Part shown: positions 8,222 through 16,876 of the stretch, in pieces
Layout of the letters: the number at the start of each line of letters is the position of its first letter
How positions within the stretch are numbered: the first letter of the stretch is position 1
Assembly (NCBI RefSeq): GCF_900168025.1
Contig: NZ_FUYN01000006.1
Span: 144,816-208,815 of the forward strand
Reading direction: 5' to 3'
Length of the DNA: 64,000 nucleotides
From: Acetoanaerobium noterae
GTDB lineage: Bacteria > Bacillota > Clostridia > Peptostreptococcales > Filifactoraceae
Notes under the pieces: generated by a model
Seen by the model: only the letters and a program-made list of their open reading frames with translations
Database searches by the model: none
What the model was told of the DNA's origin: nothing
Program-made: the position numbers and the translations under genes

Positions 8222-9430
8222 TTACTCACCCTCAGACATCAGTTTTATTTTATCGCCTGGCTCTACTTCTTGAGGATTAAGAAGTTTTATATCTTCAGAA
8301 AAATCTCCCTCAATTATTCTTTTAGATCCGCTTCCTATTACAGTAACAGGCTGTTTTACAGCTACTGAATCTTTTTCTACTAGAACATACGCCTGGTTCT
8401 GTTCATATGAAAGATAGTTGGCATCTATTACATATGCATCTTGATATTCATTTAAGATAAGCTCAGCTGTTATGCTCAAATCTAGAAGAAATTTGTCGCT
8501 GTCTATAACTGGAATATCTAATTTTACTGCTACTGTACCTTTTTCGCTATCTACGCTTTTATCTATTTCTCTAACTGTTGTCTCTAGTTTTAAGCTTGTG
8601 TCTGATGAAGGGTATATAAAAGCTTTTTGTCCCACAAATACTTTTGTTATGCTTTTTTCATCCACTTCAATCTGTGCATACTTGTCATCCAAATCCACTA
8701 TCTTCATGAGCGTCTGTCCAGGCTGAACAAATTCTCCTTCAGTTACATTTAGCTCTACAATAGTCCCAGCTATAGGTGATGAATAAGAGTATTTTCCAAA
8801 TGACTGCTCTAAATTTTTAAGAGTTACTCTGCTTTGCTCTATGCTAGCTGAAGCTTTTTTTGCCTCACTGCCTTCAGGTGCATAGGAATTAAGTGTGAGC
8901 TTTGCACTTTCTAGCTGTTTGTTTAGAAGATTAACTTTATCCGTAACAGCTTCTAATTCTATCAATGGAATAGCTCCAGAATCATAGAGGGCTGTTTTTC
9001 TTTCAAGCTCCCTAGTTTGCTGAGATAACTCTAGCTCTAGCTTTTCTATATCTGACTGTGCTATTTCATATGAGGTGGTTACTATTTTATTGTAATTTGC
9101 TGAAGCTGACCCTACTGAAGCTTTGGCTTCATTGATGTTTTTGCTCAAATCACTGCTGTCTAGCTTTACAAGCAGCGTATTTTGATTTACTGCATCGCCT
9201 TCGTTTACTAATAGAGATACTAGCCTTGATGCCACTTCTGAAGTTACTATTCTAGACTCACCTGCTTCTACTCTTCCGCTGGCAAGAACAGTTTCTTGAT
9301 AGCTGGATTTAGTAAGACCTACATAGCCTACTTCTTTTGGTTTTGTGAAAAATTTATATCCAAAAAATAAAATTGCAAATAAAAGTATTGCAATTATAAG
9401 GTTTTTTATTAGTTTCTTATTATCTTTCAT
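8222..9430 (-). CDS. HlyD/MacA-like membrane-fusion (adaptor) protein
   Basis: A 402-residue adaptor with an N-terminal membrane anchor (about residues 8-27), a biotinyl-lipoyl half (VASRLVSLLVNEGDAVNQ), a coiled-coil hairpin of about 100 residues (IEKLELELSQQTRELERKTA), the second lipoyl half (SSPIAGTIVELNVTEGEFVQ) and a beta-barrel. It links the ABC permease to the outside face of the membrane; in Gram-positives it works without an outer-membrane channel. An upstream in-frame ATG (9481) is less likely than ATG 9430, which has GGGAGGAG 5 bases before it. Confidence 0.9.
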   Translation of the reverse strand: MKDNKKLIKNLIIAILLFAILFFGYKFFTKPKEVGYVGLTKSSYQETVLASGRVEAGESRIVTSEVASRLVSLLVNEGDAVNQNTLLVKLDSSDLSKNINEAKASVGSASANYNKIVTTSYEIAQSDIEKLELELSQQTRELERKTALYDSGAIPLIELEAVTDKVNLLNKQLESAKLTLNSYAPEGSEAKKASASIEQSRVTLKNLEQSFGKYSYSSPIAGTIVELNVTEGEFVQPGQTLMKIVDLDDKYAQIEVDEKSITKVFVGQKAFIYPSSDTSLKLETTVREIDKSVDSEKGTVAVKLDIPVIDSDKFLLDLSITAELILNEYQDAYVIDANYLSYEQNQAYVLVEKDSVAVKQPVTVIGSGSKRIIEGDFSEDIKLLNPQEVEPGDKIKLMSEGE

Positions 9431-9530
9431 TTTATCTCCTCCCTTTAGTTTAATACCTCTTTGATACCCTTTAATACTCAAATTAACCTTGATTTCTAGT
9501 GGGCTTCAAAAATCTTTTTTAATCTAAAAA

Positions 9531-9557
9531 AAATTGTGGAACTCGGTTCCACAATTT
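9531..9557 (-). terminator. Terminator of the wal/htrA operon
   Basis: A perfect 12-bp stem (9531-9542 and 9546-9557) with a 3-base TCG loop, followed on the minus strand by a T run. It lies 32 bases after the htrA stop and separates the wal operon from the MacAB-like genes. Confidence 0.88.
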
Positions 9558-9588
9558 TTGAAAGGAAGAAAGACTTTCTTCGTATATT

Positions 9589-10686
9589 CTAAAAAGTAAT
9601 ATCTACATTTATAGTTTTTCCATCTCTAAATACTTCTACAGAGGCACTATCACCTGGTCTTTTTGAATAAAGCTCTCTTACTAGTTTTGACATTTGATCC
9701 ATGTCCTTACCATCAAATTTAACTAAGACATCGCCTTCTTTAAGTCCTGCTTTTTCTGCTGCACTTCCTGGCTCTACAGATGCTATATAAATACCTGTTT
9801 CAATGTTAAGGTTAGCTCCAGTGGCTTGTTTATAGTAGTCCACATCTACTCCTCTTATTCCTAGATATACTCTTTGGAACTCACCTTTTTCTATAAACTG
9901 ATCTACTATAGGTTTTGCAATATTAATAGGTATCGCAAATCCAAGACCTTCTGCACTGCTTATTTTAGCAGAATTTATAGCTATTACCTGACCTTTTGAG
10001 TTAAGTAGTGGGCCTCCACTATTTCCTGGATTAATTGATGCATCTGTCTGAATCAGATTATCTATGCTTTCAGTTTCACTGATTTGTATACTTCTATTTA
10101 ATCCACTTATGATACCTTGAGTTACACTTCTTTCAAATTCTAAGCCTAGAGGATTTCCTATAGCAACAGAAATATCTCCTACTTCTACAGTATCGCTATC
10201 TCCTAGCTCAGCCACTGGAAGACCTGTTTTTTCAACTTTGATAACAGCTAAGTCAAGAGCTTTTTCATTCCATAGCACCTTGGCTTCCTGCTTACTTCCA
10301 TCATAAAATAGCACAGTAACTGAAGTTGCAGTTCCATCGTCGACCACATGGGAGTTTGTAAGGATATACCCTCTTTCATCTACTATTACGCCTGTACCTA
10401 CGCCGCTGGTTTGCCTTGCTCCAAAGAAAAAGTCATTTTGAGTAGATACTGTTGTAATACCTACCACAGATGGCATAGCTTTTTGAACTACAGCCTTGTA
10501 TATCGTTTCTGGATTGTCCCCCTCAACATTTATCGATGCCGTCTGAGGGTTGTTGTTTTGTGTATTTGGATTTATGTTTTGCATAAACGGAAGTATATTT
10601 TGAGATATAACCAGCATGGTTATTACACTCCCAAGTATCGCACCAACAAGTGCTTGAATGAATCCTGAGCCTTTTGAACTCATCAT
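9589..10686 (-). CDS. htrA: HtrA/DegP-family membrane serine protease
   Basis: A 365-residue protease. A membrane anchor lies at residues 10-35, followed by a trypsin-like domain with the triad H113 (LTNSHVVDD), D145 (KALDLAVIKV) and S223 (NPGNSGGPLLN), then one PDZ domain (about 260-360, YLGIRGVDVD). It degrades misfolded proteins outside the membrane under envelope stress. It closes the wal operon, 10 bases after walJ, the classical yycFGHIJ-htrA order. Start choice between ATG 10686 and the next codon is uncertain. Confidence 0.95.
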   Translation of the reverse strand: MMSSKGSGFIQALVGAILGSVITMLVISQNILPFMQNINPNTQNNNPQTASINVEGDNPETIYKAVVQKAMPSVVGITTVSTQNDFFFGARQTSGVGTGVIVDERGYILTNSHVVDDGTATSVTVLFYDGSKQEAKVLWNEKALDLAVIKVEKTGLPVAELGDSDTVEVGDISVAIGNPLGLEFERSVTQGIISGLNRSIQISETESIDNLIQTDASINPGNSGGPLLNSKGQVIAINSAKISSAEGLGFAIPINIAKPIVDQFIEKGEFQRVYLGIRGVDVDYYKQATGANLNIETGIYIASVEPGSAAEKAGLKEGDVLVKFDGKDMDQMSKLVRELYSKRPGDSASVEVFRDGKTINVDITF

Positions 10687-10696
10687 CTCATCCTCC

Positions 10697-11491
10697 CTAT
10701 ATTATAAAAATATCTGAAACACGACTTCTTTCTAAAACCATCAAATCCATATCTTTGTTTGCGTATACGCCTTGCTCCTCCATAATACTAGCAACAGTTT
10801 GATAAGCCAGCACTGGCATATTGTTTTCTTGGCTGAGGTGAGCTAAAAGTACAGCTTTAGTTCCAAGCTTTGCTAACTTTGCAGCTACATCACCTGCATC
10901 AGCATTAGAAAGATGTCCAAATTCAGACAGCACTCTTTGCTTTAGATAATATGGATAGCTACCCATTTTTAGCATCTGCTCGTCGTGATTTGATTCCAGA
11001 ATCACGAGCTCACTGTGACTGATATATTCCATAACTTTATCAGTGACACAGCCTAAATCAGTAGCAATAGAAAGCTTGTTTTTGCCATCACTAATAGCAA
11101 ATCCACAAGAATCAACAGCGTCATGACTAGTAGAAAATGGATTTATCTCTATATCTCCAATAGAAAAGCTTTCATAGGGAGTAAATACCCTTTTATTTTC
11201 AGGTTTAATCTTTCCTAGACAGTTTTCCATGGATTCCCAGGTTTTTATAGTTGCAAAAACAGGCACATCATATCTTCTGGATATTATACCTACCCCTTTG
11301 ATATGATCTGAATGCTCATGCGTGACCATGATTCCTCCAAGAGTGCTTAAGTCTACATGGTGCTGCCTTAGGTGCTCTTCTATTTTCTTGCCACTAAGAC
11401 CAGCATCGACTAGTATCTTGGTCTTAGATTTTTCTATATAGTGGCAATTTCCACTGCTTCCAGACGCAACTGATATATATCGTATACTCAT
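10697..11491 (-). CDS. walJ: WalJ/YycJ metallo-beta-lactamase-fold hydrolase
   Basis: A 264-residue MBL-fold enzyme with the metal motif THEHSDH (H58, H60, D62, H63), later ligands in STSHDA and ESNHD, and LAHLSQENN near the end. The B. subtilis homologue is a nuclease-like protein that links the wal system to DNA repair and cell division. It follows walI by 24 bases and has GAGGAG before the ATG. Confidence 0.93.
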   Translation of the reverse strand: MSIRYISVASGSSGNCHYIEKSKTKILVDAGLSGKKIEEHLRQHHVDLSTLGGIMVTHEHSDHIKGVGIISRRYDVPVFATIKTWESMENCLGKIKPENKRVFTPYESFSIGDIEINPFSTSHDAVDSCGFAISDGKNKLSIATDLGCVTDKVMEYISHSELVILESNHDEQMLKMGSYPYYLKQRVLSEFGHLSNADAGDVAAKLAKLGTKAVLLAHLSQENNMPVLAYQTVASIMEEQGVYANKDMDLMVLERSRVSDIFII

Positions 11492-11515
11492 AATTACTGC
11501 TCCTCATAAGGATAT

Positions 11516-12292
11516 TTAGAACTCCAAGGCTTCTATATAGTAATATTGATTTTCTTTAGTTTTTATTCTCCAGCAAGGAAATGCAGTAGCTGTCTTTGTT
11601 TTGGCTATCGATAGGCTCTCGTACTGAGCATAGTTATATCCCAAAACCACTTCAGTGATAGTTTCATTTTCCTCCATCATGTTGCTAGCTCTCATCACAG
11701 CCTCAATAGAAGTCATAACTATTTTTTTGTTCTTACTTTCCTCTACTGGATTCATTTTGAGCATTTCAAACTCAAAGCTTTCATCAGGAAAATAAGTAAA
11801 TTTCATATAGCTGTCTTCCAAAAATCTATTTTTGTAAACAGAATTGTAAACAACTACGAGATTCTCACCTTCAAATGATGCGTATTTCAAATCAAAATCC
11901 TTGCCCAAATCGTAGGTGTCAATAAATAGCTTGGTATCTGATTTTGCGTGGTCTGTGTCAAATAAAGCTAGCTTTCGTTTTGCTTTTAAAGTCAGAGTCT
12001 TATCGCCCAAAATTTCAATATTACTTTTATATTCCAAAAACCTAGATTCCAAATCTCTGAGGTCAAAGGATTGATATTCAACCTTTAATGTACCCATTTT
12101 AGGCGTTTCTTTAGGTAATTCTGTGTGTAAATTTAGGTTTTTTTGTAGTAAAAATTGCTCTAGGCTTTCATAAGATTCTTTAGTAAAATAAGAATTCTCA
12201 TCAGTTCTATCAGAAAATATACTAAACATCAAAATTATATTTGTAATTGTAAAAGCGATAATAAGATAGGTTTTAGCTTTGCCCCAATCCAT
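11516..12292 (-). CDS. walI: WalI/YycI regulatory membrane protein
   Basis: A 258-residue single-pass protein. MDWGKAKTYLIIAFTITNII is the conserved YycI start: a short cytosolic D-W-x-K-x-K segment, then the membrane helix, then an extracytoplasmic domain. With WalH it binds and tunes the WalK kinase. A longer frame starts at 12328, but GGGAG lies 12 bases before ATG 12292, and the WDWGKAK-like start fits the family. The start overlaps the walH end by 20 bases, so the two are coupled. Confidence 0.88.
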   Translation of the reverse strand: MDWGKAKTYLIIAFTITNIILMFSIFSDRTDENSYFTKESYESLEQFLLQKNLNLHTELPKETPKMGTLKVEYQSFDLRDLESRFLEYKSNIEILGDKTLTLKAKRKLALFDTDHAKSDTKLFIDTYDLGKDFDLKYASFEGENLVVVYNSVYKNRFLEDSYMKFTYFPDESFEFEMLKMNPVEESKNKKIVMTSIEAVMRASNMMEENETITEVVLGYNYAQYESLSIAKTKTATAFPCWRIKTKENQYYYIEALEF

Positions 12293-13619
12293 AATAGAGT
12301 ATCTCTCCCGTATATCCATTGAAAACATACTCTTTGCCTTCTATAGTAATCTGCCATGAAGGAATGAGCATATACTGGTTATCCATAAAATATAATAATT
12401 CTATATCGTCTATTTTGTCAAACAGCTCCACTCCGTTTTTGACGTTAAACTTGGAGCTAAGTACAGAAAACTGAGTATCTAAAACCTTAAATGGTAAAAG
12501 TATAGACTGGTCCCTCGACAAATCATAAGGAAGAATACTCCTTCTTATTCCTGTAAACGAATGTACAGTATCACCTACAACTATAAGGCTTAGCTTGTAT
12601 TTAGAAGCGTTTGGCATGAGTCTCAAATCATCTATCACTTCTGTAAATACTATTTTATATCCATTTTTACCTTTGACTTTAACTGGAGTAGCTTCTTCAT
12701 AACCTACTGATTTTAAATCTATATCTAGCTTTGTTAGAAAGTTCATAGCTCCAAGAACAGCATCTGAAACATCAGTGTCCTTTGAAGGCAGATTTTCATT
12801 CAAATACTCTATATAGCCGTTGGTTTGAATTTTTAAAAGCTGCTGCCCATAGTTATATGTGTAAATATTGGAGCCGTCTGTTTCAACTATTCTATTGATA
12901 AAGTCATATCTTTCATTAAATATATCTTTAGCTATTTCATCGCTTTTTTCAGGAGTCATACTGCTAACCGTATCATAAGCTTTATATAAGATATTAAACT
13001 CATTTCCGGGCACTAAAACTTCACTGCTTGATCCGAACAAGTACTTAAGAGAATAGTATTTTATATAGGATGATTTTTCCAGTTCATTTACCATCGCTAA
13101 GCTATTTTCATTGGATGTAAGCAATTTATAGGTTTTTCCTGAATCAACTATGTAGATAGCATTTTCATCTACTAGAGGAATTAAAATTTGAGTTATATCA
13201 TTGAGGCTCTCTATCAAAGACTTCTCTAAAAAAAAACTCCTTGAAAGGAGTTTTCCATTTAATGAAGTAAAGCTAAGTTCTAAGCTTTTGGTCTGCTTGG
13301 CTTTTTCATATGCCATAGCATCTACCTCTACTAAGCCTTGGGCTTTTGATAAAGAAAGCTTCAAAAGATTTTTTGACTGCTGATAATATCGTTGTCTGCC
13401 GCTTAATATCTTGGTGTTGTTATTTCCTCCAAATCTAACTACTACTTGAATGGGCCTAAGTGTGCTTTGAAGTCCAGCTTCAAGGCTAAGTGAGTAGGAA
13501 TATGGATTTTTCTCATAAAGATTGAAATTCTCTATAAAATTAAATTTTATAAATGTCAACACCACAGATGAAAGAAACAGAAAGATAAGCAAATTGCTCT
13601 TTAGCTTTTCTTTATTCAT
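12273..13619 (-). CDS. walH: WalH/YycH regulatory membrane protein
   Basis: About 448 residues with one N-terminal membrane helix (about 10-28, SNLLIFLFLSSVVLTF) and a large extracytoplasmic YycH domain, usual size for the family. It acts with WalI to control WalK. Start codons at 13640 (GTG), 13625 and 13619 are in frame. AGGAAG is 6 bases before ATG 13619, which I take as the start. It lies 10 bases after the preceding secreted-protein gene. Confidence 0.88.
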   Translation of the reverse strand: MNKEKLKSNLLIFLFLSSVVLTFIKFNFIENFNLYEKNPYSYSLSLEAGLQSTLRPIQVVVRFGGNNNTKILSGRQRYYQQSKNLLKLSLSKAQGLVEVDAMAYEKAKQTKSLELSFTSLNGKLLSRSFFLEKSLIESLNDITQILIPLVDENAIYIVDSGKTYKLLTSNENSLAMVNELEKSSYIKYYSLKYLFGSSSEVLVPGNEFNILYKAYDTVSSMTPEKSDEIAKDIFNERYDFINRIVETDGSNIYTYNYGQQLLKIQTNGYIEYLNENLPSKDTDVSDAVLGAMNFLTKLDIDLKSVGYEEATPVKVKGKNGYKIVFTEVIDDLRLMPNASKYKLSLIVVGDTVHSFTGIRRSILPYDLSRDQSILLPFKVLDTQFSVLSSKFNVKNGVELFDKIDDIELLYFMDNQYMLIPSWQITIEGKEYVFNGYTGEILYYGLGQS

Positions 13620-13629
13620 ATTCATCTTC

Positions 13630-14085
13630 CTATGGTCCACCTAAGACAGATGGAGAATTTTTTACATCTAAACCGCGAATTATCTCATTTATTTCTATAA
13701 TCTTTTTGATATAGTTAATAAATCTTGACTCCGAGATTTCGCCTTTTGCGTTTGAAAGAGTAACAACTATTTTGTTTTCCCCTGGAAATAGCTGAACTTC
13801 CTTGCTAAAAACGCCGAGTGCATCAACCACTAGTTCTATTTCTGCTTGCAATTCAGAAAAGCTTTCGCCTTTCTTAGTGTACAGCTCGATTCTAACCTTG
13901 TCGTTTTTTTGACCTGTTCCAGCTATTACAACTGTACTGTTAGTTGTAGAAAAGCTTTCGGTCTTTGGCGCTGTTAATATGGCCTGTTTAGTGTCAGATA
14001 CCGATGCAGCAAAGGAGTTGATGCTTGTAGACATGAATATAACTGTAATAATTAGTGTTATGATTGCAAAGTTCATTTTTCTCAA
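13630..14085 (-). CDS. Secreted Ig-like-fold protein inserted in the wal operon
   Basis: About 151 residues. A signal peptide (RKMNFAIITLIITVIFM, then SFAA) is followed by about 115 residues with an alternating beta pattern (STVVIAGTGQKNDKVRIELY, FPGENKIVVTLSNAKGE), as in bacterial Ig-like/surface adhesion modules. An ATG at 14109 exists, but a full 9-base anti-SD match AAGGAGGTG at 14103-14095 is 9 bases before TTG 14085, which also gives a proper signal peptide. I do not recognise a named family. It sits between walK and walH and has its own predicted promoter with a WalR-type box. Confidence 0.75.
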   Translation of the reverse strand: MRKMNFAIITLIITVIFMSTSINSFAASVSDTKQAILTAPKTESFSTTNSTVVIAGTGQKNDKVRIELYTKKGESFSELQAEIELVVDALGVFSKEVQLFPGENKIVVTLSNAKGEISESRFINYIKKIIEINEIIRGLDVKNSPSVLGGP

Positions 14086-14162
14086 ATTATAAAGCACCTC
14101 CTTTTTCATAAGCCTTTTTCTATATCAATTTGATATAGTTTTCCACAATACCTAATTTATCT

Positions 14163-14210
14163 ATTATAACACTATTGATTATACATAGAATTTGTTACAA
14201 AATTATTACA
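14163..14210 (-). promoter_or_regulatory. Predicted WalR-controlled internal promoter
   Basis: On the minus strand, TGTAAT-AATTT-TGTAAC (14210-14194) is an exact match to the WalR box TGTWAH-N5-TGTWAH. It ends 25 bases before an extended -10 (TG-T-TATAAT, 14168-14163), i.e. in activator position. It lies after the walK stop and before the secreted-protein gene. A 19-base perfect palindrome (14120-14138, arms CTATATCAA/TTGATATAG) lies in the 5' leader. Confidence 0.6.
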
Positions 14211-14227
14211 CCATAATTAAGTATGAG

Positions 14228-16036
14228 TTACAAGATATCCACAGAATTATCCACAGGAAAGTAAACAGTAAAAATACTGCCTTTTTCTAGCTCACTCGAT
14301 ACCTTAATACTGCCCTTATGTTGCTTAATTATGTTATGAGCTATAGACAAGCCAAGCCCTGTCCCGCCTTGGGCTCTTGACCTTCCTTTATCAACTCTAT
14401 AAAATCTTTCAAATATTCTCTTTATATCTTCTTTTGGAATTCCAATTCCACTATCTTGAACTTCAAAAATGGCATTTTTATCCACAACCTGTGCACTAAT
14501 TCTTATGTTTCCATTTTCAGGCGTGTATTTTATTGCATTTGTAAGCAGGTTAATAATTACCTGCTGAATTTTACCCCTATCTGCATATATAGGCACAGCT
14601 TCATCAGAAATTTGCATATTAAGTCTCTGGTTTTTATTTTGGAAATGAACTTCTAGCTTTCTAACCGAATCCGTGACTATCTCTCTTAAATCCAGATGAT
14701 GCATCTCCCATACTACCTTCTCATAATCCATGTGGGATAGCTGAAGCAAGTCCTTAACTAGCGAGGACATCCTGTCTGCTTCATTTTCAATTACCTCTAC
14801 AAAGTTCTTGGATAGCTCCTTATCTTCTAGAGCTCCACATAACAAGGTTTCAGAGTAGCTTTTTATTGTTGTTATAGGAGTTTTTAGCTCATGAGATACA
14901 TTTGCTACAAATTCTCTTCTCATATCCTCCAGTCTTTGGCTTTCAGTTATATCCTGAAAAACTACTATAGCTCCAGATATTCTTCCTGCCTCATCTCTAA
15001 AAAGGGCTGGTGATGCCTTTAGAATTCTTTTTTTATTGTTTTCAAATATTATGTTTTCACTGCTGTTTGATATGCTTTTTTGAAGTATTGCTCCATACTC
15101 TAAATCCTTTGAGTAATCATCTATTATTTTATCGTAGCTTTTGTCTGTAAGGTCTTTTTCCCTAAGGTTCAGCATGGATAGAAAGCTAGGGTTGTAGTGG
15201 ATTATTTGGCCTTTTCCATCTATGGCAACTAGCCCATCCTCCATATGCTTTATTATGGCATTTAGCTTGCTCTTTTCTGAGGATATTTCCAGCAAAGTCG
15301 TATCTAGCTTTTCAGTAAGATAGTTAAACATGCTTCCTAGCTGACCTATCTCGTCATCTGATTTGACTGTAACTCTTTGCCTAAAGTCCCCTTTAGCCAT
15401 TTTTAGAGCTTTCATAGTAAGCTGATTTATAGGAACTGTAATAGAGCCTGCCATCAAGTATCCTAAAACTATAGTGACAAGAAGTGCTATAACAGTCGCT
15501 CTAAGTAAAATGACAGTAGAATTAGACAGTGTCCTATAAACACTGTCTAAGCTTGCTCTTCCATAAATTATATAATCCAGATTATCAGATTGGTCCTCTT
15601 TATAGGAAAAAGCCATATGCTTTATCCTATATGACTCCGCATTATCACTTTGGATATCTTTTTCAGTTACTCTGTTGTTTAGGCTAGATAAAATAACTGA
15701 TTTTTCAAGTACATCCATAGCATTCTTGTCCACAAAATCGAGATTAGTAGATGCTATTATGTTATATGAGTCTCCCTCAATGATAGATATTTCATATCCT
15801 AAGGATATAGTACTTTTTATGAGATTTTCCTGGATATCATCTTTATTTTCTATGAGGTCTACATCTTTTATCATAGTCCTTACGACATTGTTTGCTGTAT
15901 AGGTTAGATTGTCCTTTACTATATTGAGATGGTATTTCTCAAACTGGTCGGTTATAAACACCCCTACTATGAGCATGGCGATAAAAACCAGCAGAAAATA
16001 AAGTATTATCAGTTTATAGCGTATACTTTTAAACAA
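14228..16036 (-). CDS. walK: WalK sensor histidine kinase
   Basis: A 602-residue sensor kinase with membrane helices at about 10-28 and 178-198 flanking an extracytoplasmic domain, then HAMP (MAGSITVPINQLTMKALKMA), PAS (about 255-360, IIHYNPSFLSM), HisKA with the phospho-His in VSHELKTPITT, and HATPase_c (GTGLGLSIAHNII). It autophosphorylates and passes phosphate to WalR to control cell-wall remodelling. TTG start with AAGGAG about 10 bases upstream. It follows walR by 5 bases. Confidence 0.95.
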   Translation of the reverse strand: MFKSIRYKLIILYFLLVFIAMLIVGVFITDQFEKYHLNIVKDNLTYTANNVVRTMIKDVDLIENKDDIQENLIKSTISLGYEISIIEGDSYNIIASTNLDFVDKNAMDVLEKSVILSSLNNRVTEKDIQSDNAESYRIKHMAFSYKEDQSDNLDYIIYGRASLDSVYRTLSNSTVILLRATVIALLVTIVLGYLMAGSITVPINQLTMKALKMAKGDFRQRVTVKSDDEIGQLGSMFNYLTEKLDTTLLEISSEKSKLNAIIKHMEDGLVAIDGKGQIIHYNPSFLSMLNLREKDLTDKSYDKIIDDYSKDLEYGAILQKSISNSSENIIFENNKKRILKASPALFRDEAGRISGAIVVFQDITESQRLEDMRREFVANVSHELKTPITTIKSYSETLLCGALEDKELSKNFVEVIENEADRMSSLVKDLLQLSHMDYEKVVWEMHHLDLREIVTDSVRKLEVHFQNKNQRLNMQISDEAVPIYADRGKIQQVIINLLTNAIKYTPENGNIRISAQVVDKNAIFEVQDSGIGIPKEDIKRIFERFYRVDKGRSRAQGGTGLGLSIAHNIIKQHKGSIKVSSELEKGSIFTVYFPVDNSVDIL

Positions 16037-16041
16037 TAAAT

Positions 16042-16737
16042 TTACTCTCCTTTAAAATAATATCCAACGCCGCGTTTAGTCATGATATAGGTAGGATTTG
16101 AAGAATCGTCCTCAACCTTTTCTCTTAGCCTTCTAACTGTAACGTCAACTGTACGAATATCTCCATAGTATTCATAACCCCATACTCTTTCTAATAGCTG
16201 CTCTCTAGAGAACACTTGGTCTTTTTGCTTTGCCAAAAATTTCAGCAATTCAAATTCTCTAACAGTTAAATCAATGCTAGTTGAACCTTTTTTAACTTCA
16301 TACTTCATAAGATCTATGCTTAAATCCTTGTTTTTAATTATCTCTTTTTCCTGCTGGTCAGCATTTATGTTCATCTCTTGTCTTCTAACGTTGGCTTTTA
16401 CTCTTGCAACTAGCTCTCTTATGCTAAATGGCTTGGTGATATAATCATCCGCCCCTAGCTCTAGCCCTAAAATTTTATCTACCTCTTCTTCTTTAGCCGT
16501 AACCATAATTATAGGCACTGAAGATTTTTCTCTAACTCTTTTGCAAATCTCAAATCCATCCATAGAAGGCAGCATAATATCTAAGATGATAAGCTCTAGC
16601 TGTTCATTTAATGCTTTCTTAAGAGCATCCTCACCGTCATAGGCTGTTATTATTTCATAGCCTTCTTTTTCCAAATTAAATTTTATTATATCGGATATAG
16701 GTTTCTCGTCCTCTGCAATAAGCACTCTATTTTTCAT
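16042..16737 (-). CDS. walR: WalR response regulator
   Basis: A 231-residue OmpR-type regulator. Receiver residues are E9/D10, phospho-acceptor D53 (LDIMLPSMDG), T (VTAKEE) and K (TKPFS). The C-terminal winged helix carries REQLLERVWGYEYYGDIRTV and VRRLREKVEDD. The frame also opens at 16752, but GGAGGAG is 6 bases before ATG 16737. It is the first gene of walRK-(extra)-HIJ-htrA and probably essential as in other Firmicutes. Confidence 0.96.
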   Translation of the reverse strand: MKNRVLIAEDEKPISDIIKFNLEKEGYEIITAYDGEDALKKALNEQLELIILDIMLPSMDGFEICKRVREKSSVPIIMVTAKEEEVDKILGLELGADDYITKPFSIRELVARVKANVRRQEMNINADQQEKEIIKNKDLSIDLMKYEVKKGSTSIDLTVREFELLKFLAKQKDQVFSREQLLERVWGYEYYGDIRTVDVTVRRLREKVEDDSSNPTYIMTKRGVGYYFKGE

Positions 16738-16772
16738 AGTTAGCTCCTCCATGTATTTCTTATATTTATATC

Positions 16773-16778
16773 ATTATA
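16773..16778 (-). promoter_or_regulatory. -10 element of the wal operon promoter
   Basis: TATAAT on the minus strand, 36 bases upstream of walR, preceded by a poor TTTGTT-like -35. A second TATAAT-like run (GTTATAAT, minus strand) lies about 20 bases further up. Confidence 0.5.
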
Positions 16779-16809
16779 CCAAAAAAAAGATTATAACAAA
16801 GTTTTCCTT

Positions 16810-16838
16810 TTTTGAGGATAAATTTCCTATGGTATAAT
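16810..16838 (+). promoter_or_regulatory. Promoter of the DnaD-like/DnaC-like operon
   Basis: TTTGAG (16811-16816), a 16-base spacer and a perfect TATAAT (16833-16838) lie 39 bases before the DnaD-like start. It is divergent from the wal promoter in a 139-base intergenic region. Confidence 0.55.
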
Positions 16839-16876
16839 AACAATAGCAAGTTAAGACTTAATTAGGATGTGAGTAA

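Noticed and set aside
14247..14486. DnaA boxes at 14247-14255 and 14478-14486 in walK
   Set aside because: Both are inside coding sequence and too few to argue for function; not counted with the purA cluster.
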